A DNA stretch of 64,000 nucleotides from Asanoa hainanensis (lineage in GTDB: Bacteria > Actinomycetota > Actinomycetes > Mycobacteriales > Micromonosporaceae): NCBI RefSeq assembly GCF_900188485.1, contig NZ_FZPH01000006.1, positions 1-64,000 on the forward strand. The letters are read 5' to 3'. Shown here piece after piece: positions 42,378 to 52,400 of the stretch. A model generated the notes under the pieces. It had not been told where the DNA came from. It made no database searches and worked only from the letters and a program-made list of their open reading frames with translations. Every line of letters begins with the position of its first letter. Position 1 is the stretch's first letter. The position numbers and the translations under genes are program-made.

Positions 42378-44942
42378 ATGCGAGTGGCTCGCAGCGCGAC
42401 GCTGTTGGCAGTGGGCGTGTTGATGGCAGCCGGCCTTCCAGCCGGGAGCGCCGCCGCGACCGCGCCACCTGACACGATCTTCGTATCCAAGGGCTGCCAG
42501 GACGGCGCCGACGGCACGGAGCAGAAGCCTTTCTGCTCGATCTCCGCGGCCGCCACCGAGGCCGAGCCGGGCCAGACCATCGTCGTCGGTCCAGGCGTCT
42601 ATCAGGAGTCGGTTTCCCCGCCGTCCGGCGAGCCAGGCAGGCCGATCACCATCAAGGGATACTTCGGGCCGGGCCAGCGCACCACCGTGGCCACCGCGAA
42701 CGGCAATCCGTCCTTCGTCCTGAGCGATGCGCACGACATCGTGCTCGACCGGATCGACATCTCCGGAGCCAACAACCCCGCCCTGGTCATCGACAACTCC
42801 GCCGACGTCACGGTCACCGGCGGCTGGATCCGGTCGGTCAACGTCAACGCCGTCGACCTGCGGGGCGACTCGCGACGGGTGACGATCAGCGGCAACGCCG
42901 CTTCGGTGACACGGACCTCGTTCATGACGATCGGCGCCGGTGTCACCGACACCATGCTGGTCGGCAACAGCCTGATCGCGACCCTGTGGACCCAGCGACC
43001 CGCCGCGCTCGTCACGATTGCCGACGCGCCGCGGACCACCGCGACCAACAACACGATCGTCACCGACTGCAACGTCGGTATCGCCGTCACCGGTGCGTCG
43101 AGCGGCTTTCGCCTCTACAACACGATCGTGCGTACGCGGCCGGCCGGTAACGAGTACTGTTCCGGCCCGGCGGTCCCAGATCCGGCGACCGTGCCGGCGG
43201 TGACCGTCGACAGTGCGGCGACGCCGGACAGCCTCATCGACTACAACGTGATCGACCCGGTGCCGGGCGCCCCTGCGTACTCGTGGCGTGGCACCGCCTA
43301 TCCCACCCCGGCCGCGTTCCACTCGGCCACCGGACAGGGCGCTCACGATATCGGCGCCGACGCCAGGCTGTATCTCAGCGGGTTCACGACGGGCGCTGGG
43401 TGGGACCTCGAATGGGACTCGCCCGCGATCGACTCGGCCTGGACCGACGCGCCGGGTCTGCCGGCCACCGACCTGCGCCTCAACGGCCGCGCTGACAAGC
43501 CCGACATGCCGAACAGCGGCGGTGGATTCGTCGATCGCGGTGCGATCGAGCTCGTTCACCCCCCGGCGATGGGGTTCGTGACGGGTCGGGCGTACAGCGA
43601 CAACCCGCTAGAGACAGTCACAACAGTCGAGTCCTCGAACCCCTGGACCCCGGACGGTCAACCGCTCGGATACCTCGCCTTCTCGGTCGAGGGCCGGCCG
43701 ACGATCGTCGACCGCACGGGCCCCGCACGGCTCACCTTCGACCGCCCTGGCCGTGCCTGCGTCCAGGTCAGGCGCACCGTGACCGGTTTCCGAGAGTTCT
43801 CGTCTCCCGGGGCCCTGGATACCTGCACGTTCCTCGGCGCATCGTTCAACGCGGTCACCCCGCAGCGGGTGCTGAACACCAAGGCCGGGGTCGGCGTGCC
43901 CCGCACCACCGCGCTCGCCCCGCACGAGGAGATCGAGCTGCCGTTGCCCGCGCCGGCGGCGACCAGCAGCGCGGTGGTGCTGAACGTGACCGTGACCAAC
44001 CCGACCTCGAACGGCTACCTGAAGGTCTACCCCACCGCCGAGCCGGTCACGTCGAACATCAACTTCGTGGCGAACCAGACCGTCCCGAACCTGGTCACCG
44101 TGCCGGTGGCCAACGGCCGGGTGAAAATCAAGAACGGCAGCGCGGGCACCGTACACGTGCTCGCCGACCTCGCCGGCTATTACGCCGCCGCCGGCTTCGG
44201 TCTGACCAGCTTCGGCCCGGTCCGGGTGCTCGACACCCGATCCAGAGTCGGCGTCCCGGGCACCACTCCCGTCGGCGCCAACGGGCGCGTCACCGTCGAC
44301 CTGTCCTCGCGGGTCCCAGTCGGCACCACCGCGGTCGTCCTCAACGTCGCCGTCACCAAGCCCACTACAGGCGGCCATCTGACAGCGTTCCCGCCCGGCG
44401 GCGCGGTCCCAGCGACGTCGAACCTCAACTTCGTCGCTGGTCAGACGGCCAACAACATGGTCATCGCACCCGTCGTGGACCGCAAGATCGCCTTCGCGTA
44501 CGGCGGCAGCGGCACCGTGCACGTCCTCGCGGACCTCAGCGGCTACTTCGCGCCCGGCATCACCGACACCTACCTGCCGGTCGAGCCGAAGCGGATTCTG
44601 GACACCCGTCAGCCTGGCTCGACGGCCGTCGGACCGGGCCAGACGATCGACGTCCAGGTGGACCGGGGAGCTTGCCCGACATTCGGGTGCCGGACGTCCG
44701 CCCTGGTCGCCAACTTGACGGTCACCGGGGCGCAGTCGGCGGGCTACCTGACCGTCTACCCGAACGACGGGGCCCCCCGCCCGGCCGCCTCCGTCATCAA
44801 CTTCAACAAGGGCGAGACGATCGCCAACCTGATCACCGTCAATGCGGAGATCGGCGGCTTCTTGCTCTACAACAGCAGCGCGGGCACTGTCCACGTTGTC
44901 GTCGACCAAGCGGGCTACTACCTCCTGGCACCCACGGCCTGA
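42378..44942 (+). CDS. Secreted beta-helix protein with three C-terminal ~120-residue repeats (copy 2)
   Basis: An 854-residue paralogue of the gene at 39215 with the same layout: signal peptide to about residue 27, beta-helix (QTIVVGPGVYQESV, VTVTGGWIRSV, TATNNTIVTDCNVGIAV), linker with GGGFVDRGAIEL, and three repeats ending DQAGYYLLAPTA. The middle of the beta-helix is the most divergent part, while the repeats are most alike, which suggests selection or exchange acting differently on the two halves. Probably a wall-associated or released surface protein. GGGGAGAGCGAG precedes the ATG. Confidence 0.8.
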   Translation: MRVARSATLLAVGVLMAAGLPAGSAAATAPPDTIFVSKGCQDGADGTEQKPFCSISAAATEAEPGQTIVVGPGVYQESVSPPSGEPGRPITIKGYFGPGQRTTVATANGNPSFVLSDAHDIVLDRIDISGANNPALVIDNSADVTVTGGWIRSVNVNAVDLRGDSRRVTISGNAASVTRTSFMTIGAGVTDTMLVGNSLIATLWTQRPAALVTIADAPRTTATNNTIVTDCNVGIAVTGASSGFRLYNTIVRTRPAGNEYCSGPAVPDPATVPAVTVDSAATPDSLIDYNVIDPVPGAPAYSWRGTAYPTPAAFHSATGQGAHDIGADARLYLSGFTTGAGWDLEWDSPAIDSAWTDAPGLPATDLRLNGRADKPDMPNSGGGFVDRGAIELVHPPAMGFVTGRAYSDNPLETVTTVESSNPWTPDGQPLGYLAFSVEGRPTIVDRTGPARLTFDRPGRACVQVRRTVTGFREFSSPGALDTCTFLGASFNAVTPQRVLNTKAGVGVPRTTALAPHEEIELPLPAPAATSSAVVLNVTVTNPTSNGYLKVYPTAEPVTSNINFVANQTVPNLVTVPVANGRVKIKNGSAGTVHVLADLAGYYAAAGFGLTSFGPVRVLDTRSRVGVPGTTPVGANGRVTVDLSSRVPVGTTAVVLNVAVTKPTTGGHLTAFPPGGAVPATSNLNFVAGQTANNMVIAPVVDRKIAFAYGGSGTVHVLADLSGYFAPGITDTYLPVEPKRILDTRQPGSTAVGPGQTIDVQVDRGACPTFGCRTSALVANLTVTGAQSAGYLTVYPNDGAPRPAASVINFNKGETIANLITVNAEIGGFLLYNSSAGTVHVVVDQAGYYLLAPTA

Positions 44943-44962
44943 TCCGTAACGGGGAGAACGAG

Positions 44963-47205
44963 ATGCGAACAAGTCGTAGAACGGCGCTACTGGCGATCGG
45001 GGTGTTGGCGGCGACCGGTCTGTCTGCCGGCGCGGCCTCCGCCGCCCCGAGGGAACCAACTCCGCCGTCGCCATCCAGGACTCGACGGACATTGTCCTCA
45101 CCAACGGCTGGCTCACGTCGGTCAGAGGCCCGGGCGTCGACATCAAGGGCGACTCGCACCGAGTGCGGGTCAGCGGCATGGTCGGCCGGGCGGCCGTCGG
45201 GTCGTTCGTCAACGTCGGCGCCGGCGCCACTGACACCGTGGTGTCCGCCAACAGCGTCGAGGGAATCTGGTCCAGCGTAGGTCCGATCGTGCCGGCGATC
45301 GTGGTGACCGACGCGCCGCGGACCACTCTGACCAACAACACGATCGTCACCAACTGCGTCCCGGGCGTCACGGTGACCGGAGCGTCGACCGAGTTCGGGC
45401 TCTACAACACCATCGTGCGGACCAGGTTGGCTGACGTCGCCGGCTGCAGCGGCAACGCCGACCCGGCGACCGCGCCGGCGGTCTCCGTCGCCAGCGCGGC
45501 GACGACGGGCAGCCGCATCGACTACAACGTGATCGACCCGGTGCCGGGCGCGGCGGCCTACGTCTGGGACGACACGACCTACCCGGACCCGGCCGCGTTC
45601 CACACTGCCACCGGCCAAGGCGCCCACGACATCGGCGCGGACGCGAAGGTCAAGGGTGGCTACGAACTGGACGACGTCGGGTGGGGTCTGAACCTCGACT
45701 CACCCGCTATCGACTCCGCCTGGGCCGACGCGCCCGGGCTGCCCGCCACCGACCTCTTCGGCAACGCGCATGCCGACAAGCCCGACACCGCCAACAGCGG
45801 TGGCGGTTTCGTCGACCGCGGCGCGACCGAGCTCCTGCCCAGCCTGACGTTCACCAGCACCACCGCCCGCGTACGCGGTGGCGGCACGTTCGAGACCGAA
45901 ACGAAGGCCACGGTCACCTCCCCGTGGACGGTGGACGGGCCGGTCGGAGCCGTCGCTCTGCAGTCCGGGGGCAAAACCATCCTCGACCGCACCGGCCGGT
46001 TCACCTTCGCTCACGCCGGCCTGTCCTGCGTCTCGGTCAGGACCAGCGAAGACGGGTTCCGCCGCTATCCGGCTGAATACCTCAAGAGCAACTGTCTGAT
46101 GCTAGGCGCCGCGTTCACCGCGGTCACGCCGCAGCGGGTGCTCAACACCAAGGCCGCCGTCGGTGTGAACCGCACGACCCCGCTCAACCCGCACGAGGAG
46201 ATCGAGCTCGCGCTGCCCGCCCCGGCGGCCAACAGCGACGCGGTCGTGCTCAACGTGACCGTGACGAACCCGACCACCAACGGCTACCTCAAGGTCTACC
46301 CCACGACCGAGCCCATCGCGTCGAACATCAACTTCGCGGCGAACCAGACGATCCCCAACCTCGTCACCGTGCCCGTCGCCAACGGCAAGGTGAAGATCAA
46401 GAACGGCAGCGCCGGCACCGTGCACGTGCTCGCCGACCTCGCCGGCTACTACGGGAACGCAGGCCTGGGTCTGACGTCGAACACCCCGGCCCGGGTGCTC
46501 GACACCCGGTCGGCCCTCGGCGTGCCGGGCACCGCGCCGCTCGGCCCGAACGGCCGGGTGACGGTCGACCTCTCGTCCAAGGTCCCGGCCGGCACCACCG
46601 CGGTGCTGCTCAACGTCGCGGTCACCAAGCCCACCGCCGGCGGGTACCTCACCGCTTTCCCGCCGGGTGGAGCCGTTCCAGCGACGTCGAACCTCAACTT
46701 CGTCACCGGGCAGACGGCCAACAACATGGTCATCGCACCCGTCGTCGACCAGAAGATCTCGTTCGCGTACGGCGGCAGCGGCACCGTCCACGTCCTCGCC
46801 GAGCTCAGCGGCTACTTCGCGCCGGGCGTCGCCGACACCTACCTGCCGCTCACCCCGCGCCGGATCTTCGACACCCGGGAACGTGGCATCACCCTCGGCG
46901 CCGGCCAGGCGTACGAGATCTCCACCTACGACGACAGCTGCTACGAGTACGGCTGCCCGGCCACCGCCGTCGTGGCCAACCTGACCGTGACCGGCACGCA
47001 GTCGCCGGGCTACCTGACCGTCTACCCCGCCGGCCAGCCCCGCCCGACCGCCTCGGTCATCAACTTCGGCGTGAACGAGACGATCGCCAACCTGGTCACC
47101 GTCGGCCTGCACGACGGCGCGTTCATGGTCTACAACAGCAGCGCCAAGCCGGTGCACATCGTCGTCGACCAGGCCGGCTTCTACCTGTCGCCGCCGCCCG
47201 CCTAG
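44963..47205 (+). pseudogene. Third beta-helix paralogue, internal deletion and frameshift
   Basis: The signal peptide MRTSRRTALLAIGVLAATGL through ASAAPRE is read in one frame from ATG 44963, after GGGGAGAACGAG. Near 45050 the similarity to the two upstream paralogues jumps by about 100 codons to the segment NSAVAIQDSTDIVLTNGW, which is in another frame (+1 phase of the window) and continues intact to 47205 through the rest of the helix and all three repeats. The signal frame ends at a stop at 45280. Thus the mature protein has no in-frame export signal. The later frame alone gives 680 residues from GTG 45163. Either a real decay product or a sequencing/assembly fault in a repeated region. 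Confidence 0.8.
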
Positions 47206-47222
47206 CCACACCGACATGAACA

Positions 47223-47254
47223 AAGGCCGGTGCCCGTGATCGGGCGCCGGCCTT
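47223..47254. terminator. 14-bp stem hairpin after the third beta-helix copy
   Basis: AAGGCCGGTGCCCG, loop TGAT, CGGGCGCCGGCCTT, one G-T mismatch. It lies between two convergent transcription units and likely ends both. Confidence 0.7.
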
Positions 47255-47261
47255 CGTCGTG

Positions 47262-48752
47262 TCAGGCGACGAGCTCGAGCTCCTGCTCCGCCACGGAGGG
47301 AGCCGGCTTGCGGTCCCGCATGATCACGGTGGCGACCACCGCGGCGGCGAGCACACCGATCGCACTGATCGTGAAGGTGGTCGACATCGCCCCAGTGAAG
47401 GCCGCACGAGCGGTGTCCGCCAAACCCAGGCCGGGGTCGCCGAGGGCTCCTGCGATCGAGTGCAGCGCCTCCTCCGGCACGCCGGCCGGCATCCGGTTGG
47501 CGTAGCCGTTGGTCAGCAGCGAGCCCAGGATCGCGATGCCGAGCGCCGAGCCGGCCTGCTGGATCGTGTCGTTGAGCGCCGCACCGACACCCGCCTGCTC
47601 CGGCGGGATGACGCCCATGAGCGCGGTGACCGCGGCCGGCATCGCCAGGCCCGCACCCAGACCGAGCAAGCCCAGCGCGATGGCCGGGACGACGAACCCG
47701 GTGGTGGCCGAGACCGTGGTCAGCAACACGAACGAACCGGCCATGACGACCATCCCGACCAGCATCACGAAGCGCTCGCCGATCGCGGCGACCAGCTTCA
47801 CGCCAGCACCGTTGCCGGCCAGGGCCGCGACCGCCAGTGGCACGAAGGCCAGGCCGGCCTTCAGGGGCGAGTAGCCGAGGACGAACTGCAGGTACTGGGT
47901 CAGCACCAGCAGCAGCCCACCGTTGCCGATCTGCACGAGCGACAGCGACAGCGAGCCGCCGCTGAACCTGCGGTGCTTGAACAGGCCCAGGGGCACCATC
48001 GGAGCCGGCGTGATGTTCTCCCAGACCACGAAGCCGACCAGGCCGACCACCGCGACCGCCAGCGTGATGCCGGCGCGGTCGCCGAACGCGCCGTGCTTGG
48101 GCAGCTCGATGATCCACCAGACCAGGGCGGTCATGCCCACGGCCGACAGCACCGCGCCGATCGGATCCGGCTTCTGCCACGGGCCCTTCGACTCCGGCAT
48201 GAGGACGAGCGCGGCGACGATGGCGAGGGCGACGATCGGCACGTTGATCCAGAAGATCGACTGCCAGGCGAAGCGGTCGACCAGCAGGCCACCGAGCACC
48301 GGGCTGCCGACCAGGCCGAGCATCGACACCGAACCCCAGGCGGCCATGGCCTTGGGCCGTTCGGTCTCGTCGAAGACGGTGATCAGGATGGACAGCGTCG
48401 ACGGCATGATCAGCGCGCCGCCGATGCCCATCGCGACCCGGACCGCGATCATCTGCCCCGGGTCCGAGACGAACGTGGCGGCCAGTGACGCGGCCCCGAA
48501 GAGCACCAGGCCGATGATCATTACTTTGCGTCGGCCGAACCGGTCGCCGAGGCTGCCCGAGGTCAGCAGGAGCCCGGCGAACACCAGGATGTAGGAGTCG
48601 AGGATCCACTGCATGTCCTGCGCGGTGGCGCCAAGCTCGGCGGTCATGTGCGGCACCGCGACGGTCAGGGCCATGCTGTCGACCACCAGCACGAGGCTGC
48701 TCAGGCACAGCACCACGAGGATCCACCAGCGGTGCGGGTTGCGGTTTTCCAT
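47262..48752 (-). CDS. DHA2-family MFS multidrug exporter (EmrB/QacA type)
   Basis: A 496-residue transporter with 14 predicted helices. Family motifs: LVVDSMALTVAVPHM in helix 1, GSLGDRFGRRKVMIIG (motif A), the motif C-like GSPVLGGLLVDRFAWQSIFWINVP, and the long second half. It exports drugs or metabolites using the proton gradient. The ATG at 48752 has AGGA eight bases upstream. It is divergent from a TetR gene with almost no spacer, the usual repressor-pump pair. Confidence 0.93.
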   Translation of the reverse strand: MENRNPHRWWILVVLCLSSLVLVVDSMALTVAVPHMTAELGATAQDMQWILDSYILVFAGLLLTSGSLGDRFGRRKVMIIGLVLFGAASLAATFVSDPGQMIAVRVAMGIGGALIMPSTLSILITVFDETERPKAMAAWGSVSMLGLVGSPVLGGLLVDRFAWQSIFWINVPIVALAIVAALVLMPESKGPWQKPDPIGAVLSAVGMTALVWWIIELPKHGAFGDRAGITLAVAVVGLVGFVVWENITPAPMVPLGLFKHRRFSGGSLSLSLVQIGNGGLLLVLTQYLQFVLGYSPLKAGLAFVPLAVAALAGNGAGVKLVAAIGERFVMLVGMVVMAGSFVLLTTVSATTGFVVPAIALGLLGLGAGLAMPAAVTALMGVIPPEQAGVGAALNDTIQQAGSALGIAILGSLLTNGYANRMPAGVPEEALHSIAGALGDPGLGLADTARAAFTGAMSTTFTISAIGVLAAAVVATVIMRDRKPAPSVAEQELELVA

Positions 48753-48802
48753 GAGGGGCGTCCTACACCCTGAGCCGGGCCGCCATCGTCCGCGAGGCGA
48801 TC

Positions 48803-49360
48803 GTGATGCTCGACGCGGAGGGCGCGGACGCGCTGAGCATGCGCAAGCTCGGCGCCCGGCTCAACGCCGGCGCCACGTCGCTCTACCGGCACGTGGCGAC
48901 CAAGGACGAGCTGATCGAGCTCGCCGTCGACGAGGTGTTCGGCGAGATCACCGTGCAGCCTGCCGGCACCGACTGGCGGACCGCCGCGCGCGCGGCCGCC
49001 CAGTCGTTCCGCACGACGGCGCTGCGCCACGCCTGGCTGGGCGCGCTGCTCGGGCAGACCGGCATGGCCCAGCTCGGCCCCAACCTCGGCGCGTTCAGCA
49101 ACGGCCTGGTCGACCTGTTCACCGCCGCCGGCTATCCCGAGCCGACGGGCGCCCTCGACACGCTGCTGTCGTACGTCAACGGCATGACCACGGCCGAGGC
49201 GGCCTGGCTCACCTCCGTCGCCCGCGCGGGCCAGACGGAGGCCGAGTTCGTGGTCGCGCTCGGCGGCGAGCTGACGGAAGACCCCGCAGCGGTGCGCGAC
49301 GCGAAGTTCGCCTACGGCCTCGAGGTCGTCCTCGACGGCCTCGCCACCCGCCTGAAATAG
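48803..49360 (+). CDS. TetR-family regulator of the DHA2 exporter, 5' end uncertain
   Basis: A 185-residue form of a TetR regulator: LSMRKLGARLNAGATSLYRHVATKDELIELA is the helix-turn-helix, followed by a TetR_C domain. The conserved first helix (TLSRAAIVREAIVMLDAEGAD) is encoded in frame upstream to 48755, but no ATG, GTG or TTG exists between the in-frame TGA at 48752 and GTG 48800. A CTG lies at 48770. ATG 48751 in the next frame would need a one-base shift to join it. So the real product may start at CTG, or a frameshift exists, or the short form lacks part of helix 1. A GAGG site precedes 48800/48803. Confidence 0.75.
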   Translation: MMLDAEGADALSMRKLGARLNAGATSLYRHVATKDELIELAVDEVFGEITVQPAGTDWRTAARAAAQSFRTTALRHAWLGALLGQTGMAQLGPNLGAFSNGLVDLFTAAGYPEPTGALDTLLSYVNGMTTAEAAWLTSVARAGQTEAEFVVALGGELTEDPAAVRDAKFAYGLEVVLDGLATRLK

Positions 49361-49362
49361 CA

Positions 49363-49392
49363 GGGCGGACCCTCCCGAAGAAGGGCCCGCCC
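49363..49392. terminator. Hairpin between TetR gene and the glycosidase operon end
   Basis: Outer stem GGGCGG/CCGCCC with a partly paired interior (CCCTCCC facing AGGG). It lies between the stops of two convergent units and is a probable two-way terminator. Confidence 0.5.
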
Positions 49393-49402
49393 CAGGCACC
49401 GG

Positions 49403-52400
49403 CTAGCTGAACGCCTTCACTTCGAGCAGGCCGACCGAGCCCGCACCGCTGGTCAGCGCGACGCGCAACCGGGTGGTGCTCACCTGCCCGAAGGTCACGG
49501 TGTTGTAGGCGTTGAGCGCGACCGGATAGCCGCTCGCCGACGGAACGTTCACATAGGAGCTTCCGTTCCAATACTGCAGCGTCCACGACGCCGGCACGCG
49601 TACACCGCCGTTGTCGTCGAAGAAGTAGACCTGGGCCGACGACAGCGTCTGCGCCGACGACCAGGTCAGCTCCGCCCACTGGGCGCCCGTGTTGGGCCAG
49701 GTTCCCCAGCGGTCGTTCACGGTGTCGTTCGACGAGGGCGGGTCGATGCCGTCGTTGATGGCCGCGACGCTCTCCCACGACGAGGTGTACGACGCGGACG
49801 GCGTCGCCGACAGAGCGAGGTTCCCCCCAGGCTCGGGATCGGGATCCGGATCCGGGTTCGTGCCACCGCGGTTGTAGAGCTTCAGCTCGGTCAACCCGGT
49901 CTTGGCCGACCCCGAGGCGTGCGTGAACTGCACCCGCAGCCGGGTCGTGTTGACCGGCGTGAAGCTCACCTTGTTGTAGTTGGACTGCGGCGTGCCCGGC
50001 GTCTTCACCTGGTTGCCGGCCGCCACGAACGCGCTGCCGTTCCAGTACTGCACGGTGTACGACGCCGGCGGCCGGTACCGGTTGGTCGCCCGGTCGTTGC
50101 GGAAGTAGATCCGCGCCTCGTCCACCGCCCGGCTGGTCCCGAAGTTCACCTCGTACCAGTCCGAGCTGTTGGGGCTCCCGTACGCACCCCAGATCGGGGC
50201 GTTGGTCGGGAGGCCGTCGACGGCACCGGCCGTCGAGGTGCCCGACGCGGTGTACGAGGCCGAGACCGACGCACCCGACGCGAGGTTGGGCAGGGTGGAG
50301 GTCAGGTCGACGCCGGCCTTGGCCGCGATGTCGACCATCCGGGCGCTGTTCAGGTTGACGTTCTGCGGGGTCTGGAGGCCCGAGAACGAGGTGCTGAAGT
50401 TGACCACGCCAGAGCCGGACGGGAACGTGACCGCACCGGTGGCGGGGTTGTAGAGCACGCGGGTGAGCCGGTCGACGGTGGCCACCCGGGTGCCGTTGAG
50501 ATAGATGGAGTAGCCCTGCGGCACGCCGCTGTAGCGGGTCACGCCGTCGGCCGGGTCGTCCCAGACGACCGACAGGTTGGCGTTGCGGTAGCGCAGGTTG
50601 TTGACCGCGAAGTGCGTCCAGCCGATGTTGATCGGGGAGAGCTCGATCTGCGCGTCGGCGCGCGGCCGCAGCCCGGCGACGTCTTCGATGACGGTCCAGT
50701 TGCTGCTGCCCAGGATGTTGTGATGGATCCACGAGCGGTACTGGATGCTGCTGCCGTTCCAGTCGGCCCAGAACTCGTTGGCGTCCGGGTAGCGGGTGTC
50801 GCCGCCCGGATACTGCGCCCAGGCGTTCCAGTAGAGCAGCTTCTTGTAGTCGTCGTTGGTCATCCAGGAGTTCGGGTAGTTGCGCAGCGCCGACGAGTAG
50901 AGCCGGAACTGCACCGTCGAGTTGATGGTGGAGAAGTTGTTGCTGCCCGGCTGGCCCGCGGCCGCCGCGGCGGCCTTGTCCCGCTGGTTCGCGGTGTAGA
51001 ACGGGAAGATCGGGTAGTCCGCCGGGTCGGCGAACAGCCGCAGCGCCTCGCGATACTGCGCGGTGTTGGGCATCAGGCCCACGGAGTACGGGTAGTAGTT
51101 GTTGATTTCCTTCCACGGCACGAAGGCGTTCGTGCTGACGTGCTTGTGCTCGAGCAGCTGCCGGGACGGGTTCCACAGCGTGTTGATGACGCCGTTGCGG
51201 ATCCGGTCGGCCAGCGTCTGCAGCTCGGTGGCCTTGGCGGTGTTGCCGAGCATCGCGTACGCCTGCTGCGAAGCGACGGCACCGGCCCAGACGTAGGCCG
51301 TCTCGGCCCGGTCCAGGTTGCCGGACCGCCAGTGGAACGACACCGCGTCGGCGTCGTTGCCGGTCAACGCACCCCAGTTGTACTCGATGACACCGTTGTT
51401 GTTGGTGTCGTAATAGGAGAGCTGGCCCTTGGCGTCGCCCTCCGCGTAGCGCGCGAAGTTCTGGAGCAACGCCGGCTGTCCACCATGGATCTGGAAGGCC
51501 TTCCAGGCGGCCTCCGACACGTACTGCGTGTAGGAGTTGGACCAGTTCTCCGGGTCACCGGGGTTGTCGACGAACCGCCCGTTGGCCGAATATTGCCCGA
51601 TCGACAGCCAGGGACCGTACGAGTACTCGGGCGATCGCAGGTACTTCAGGTCGTCGATGTGCATCGGCTGGGTCAGCACGATCGCGTTGTTGTAGCCGGT
51701 GACGCCCTCGATCGACTGCGGGAACTGGTAGTCCTGGCCCGGGATGTCGACGTCGAGGTAGTTGTAACGCATCAACCACCAGCGGTAGTAGATGTTCTTC
51801 TTGATGGCGGCGTCGGGCACGTCGATGTACGGCAGGTTCGTCGCCCACCACTGGTTGTAGGCCCGCACGTGGGTGGCGTACGCCGTCGCCGGCGTGAAGC
51901 CCCGGTAGCTGTTGTACTCGGTCAGCGACGCCGGGATCTCGTTGGCCACCAGGCCGAGCTGCACCTTGGTGGTCACGGTCTGGCCAGCGCCGACGGTCAC
52001 CGAACGGGTGAGCCCGCCGCTGCTGACCGTGAACCCGTCACCGGAGAACCGCGGGAACAGGGTGGTCAGGTTGTTCTTGACCGCCCGCGTGCCGGTGAGC
52101 TCGGTGCCGCTGCCGGTCGCCGCGTACGGCGAGACGGCCCGCAGCGAGACGGTCGCCGACGCCGTGCCGGTGTTGGCGACGTCCAGGTTGGTGACCATCA
52201 CGTTGTTGTGCGTGATGAACTTCGTGACCGTGATCCGGATCGACCCGCTGGTGTGCACGCTACGCCAGTAGCTCGGCGCCTGGAACCGTTGCGCCGACTG
52301 CTCGGTGAATGTGCCGGGCGACGGCGTGATCGTGTAGGCGCCCTGGCTGCTGATGTTGTCCCAGTAGGCGGCGTTGCCACCGAACCCGATCACCGAGGGC

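Larger units (their letters stand above)
39215..47205 (+). repeat. Tandem array of three paralogous beta-helix protein genes
   Basis: Three head-to-tail copies at 39215-41776, 42378-44942 and 44963-47205 share signal peptide type, beta-helix, linker and the three repeats in the same order, and are similar at the DNA level in the repeat region (for example the segment for FPPGGAVP through HVLAELNGYFAPG). Copies 1 and 2 are separated by a convergent small gene; copies 2 and 3 by only 20 bp. Nine copies of the ~360-bp repeat result, an array open to recombination and gene conversion. Confidence 0.85.

Noticed and set aside
39215-47205. Possibility that the beta-helix proteins are pectate lyases acting with the arabinan enzymes
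   Set aside because: No pectate-lyase calcium or catalytic residues could be recognised; only the fold-level repeat pattern is shared.
46102-48726. Leftward open frame of 874 codons across the third beta-helix copy and the exporter
   Set aside because: Arg/Gly/Pro/Ala-rich translation without domains, opposite or out of frame to well-supported genes.
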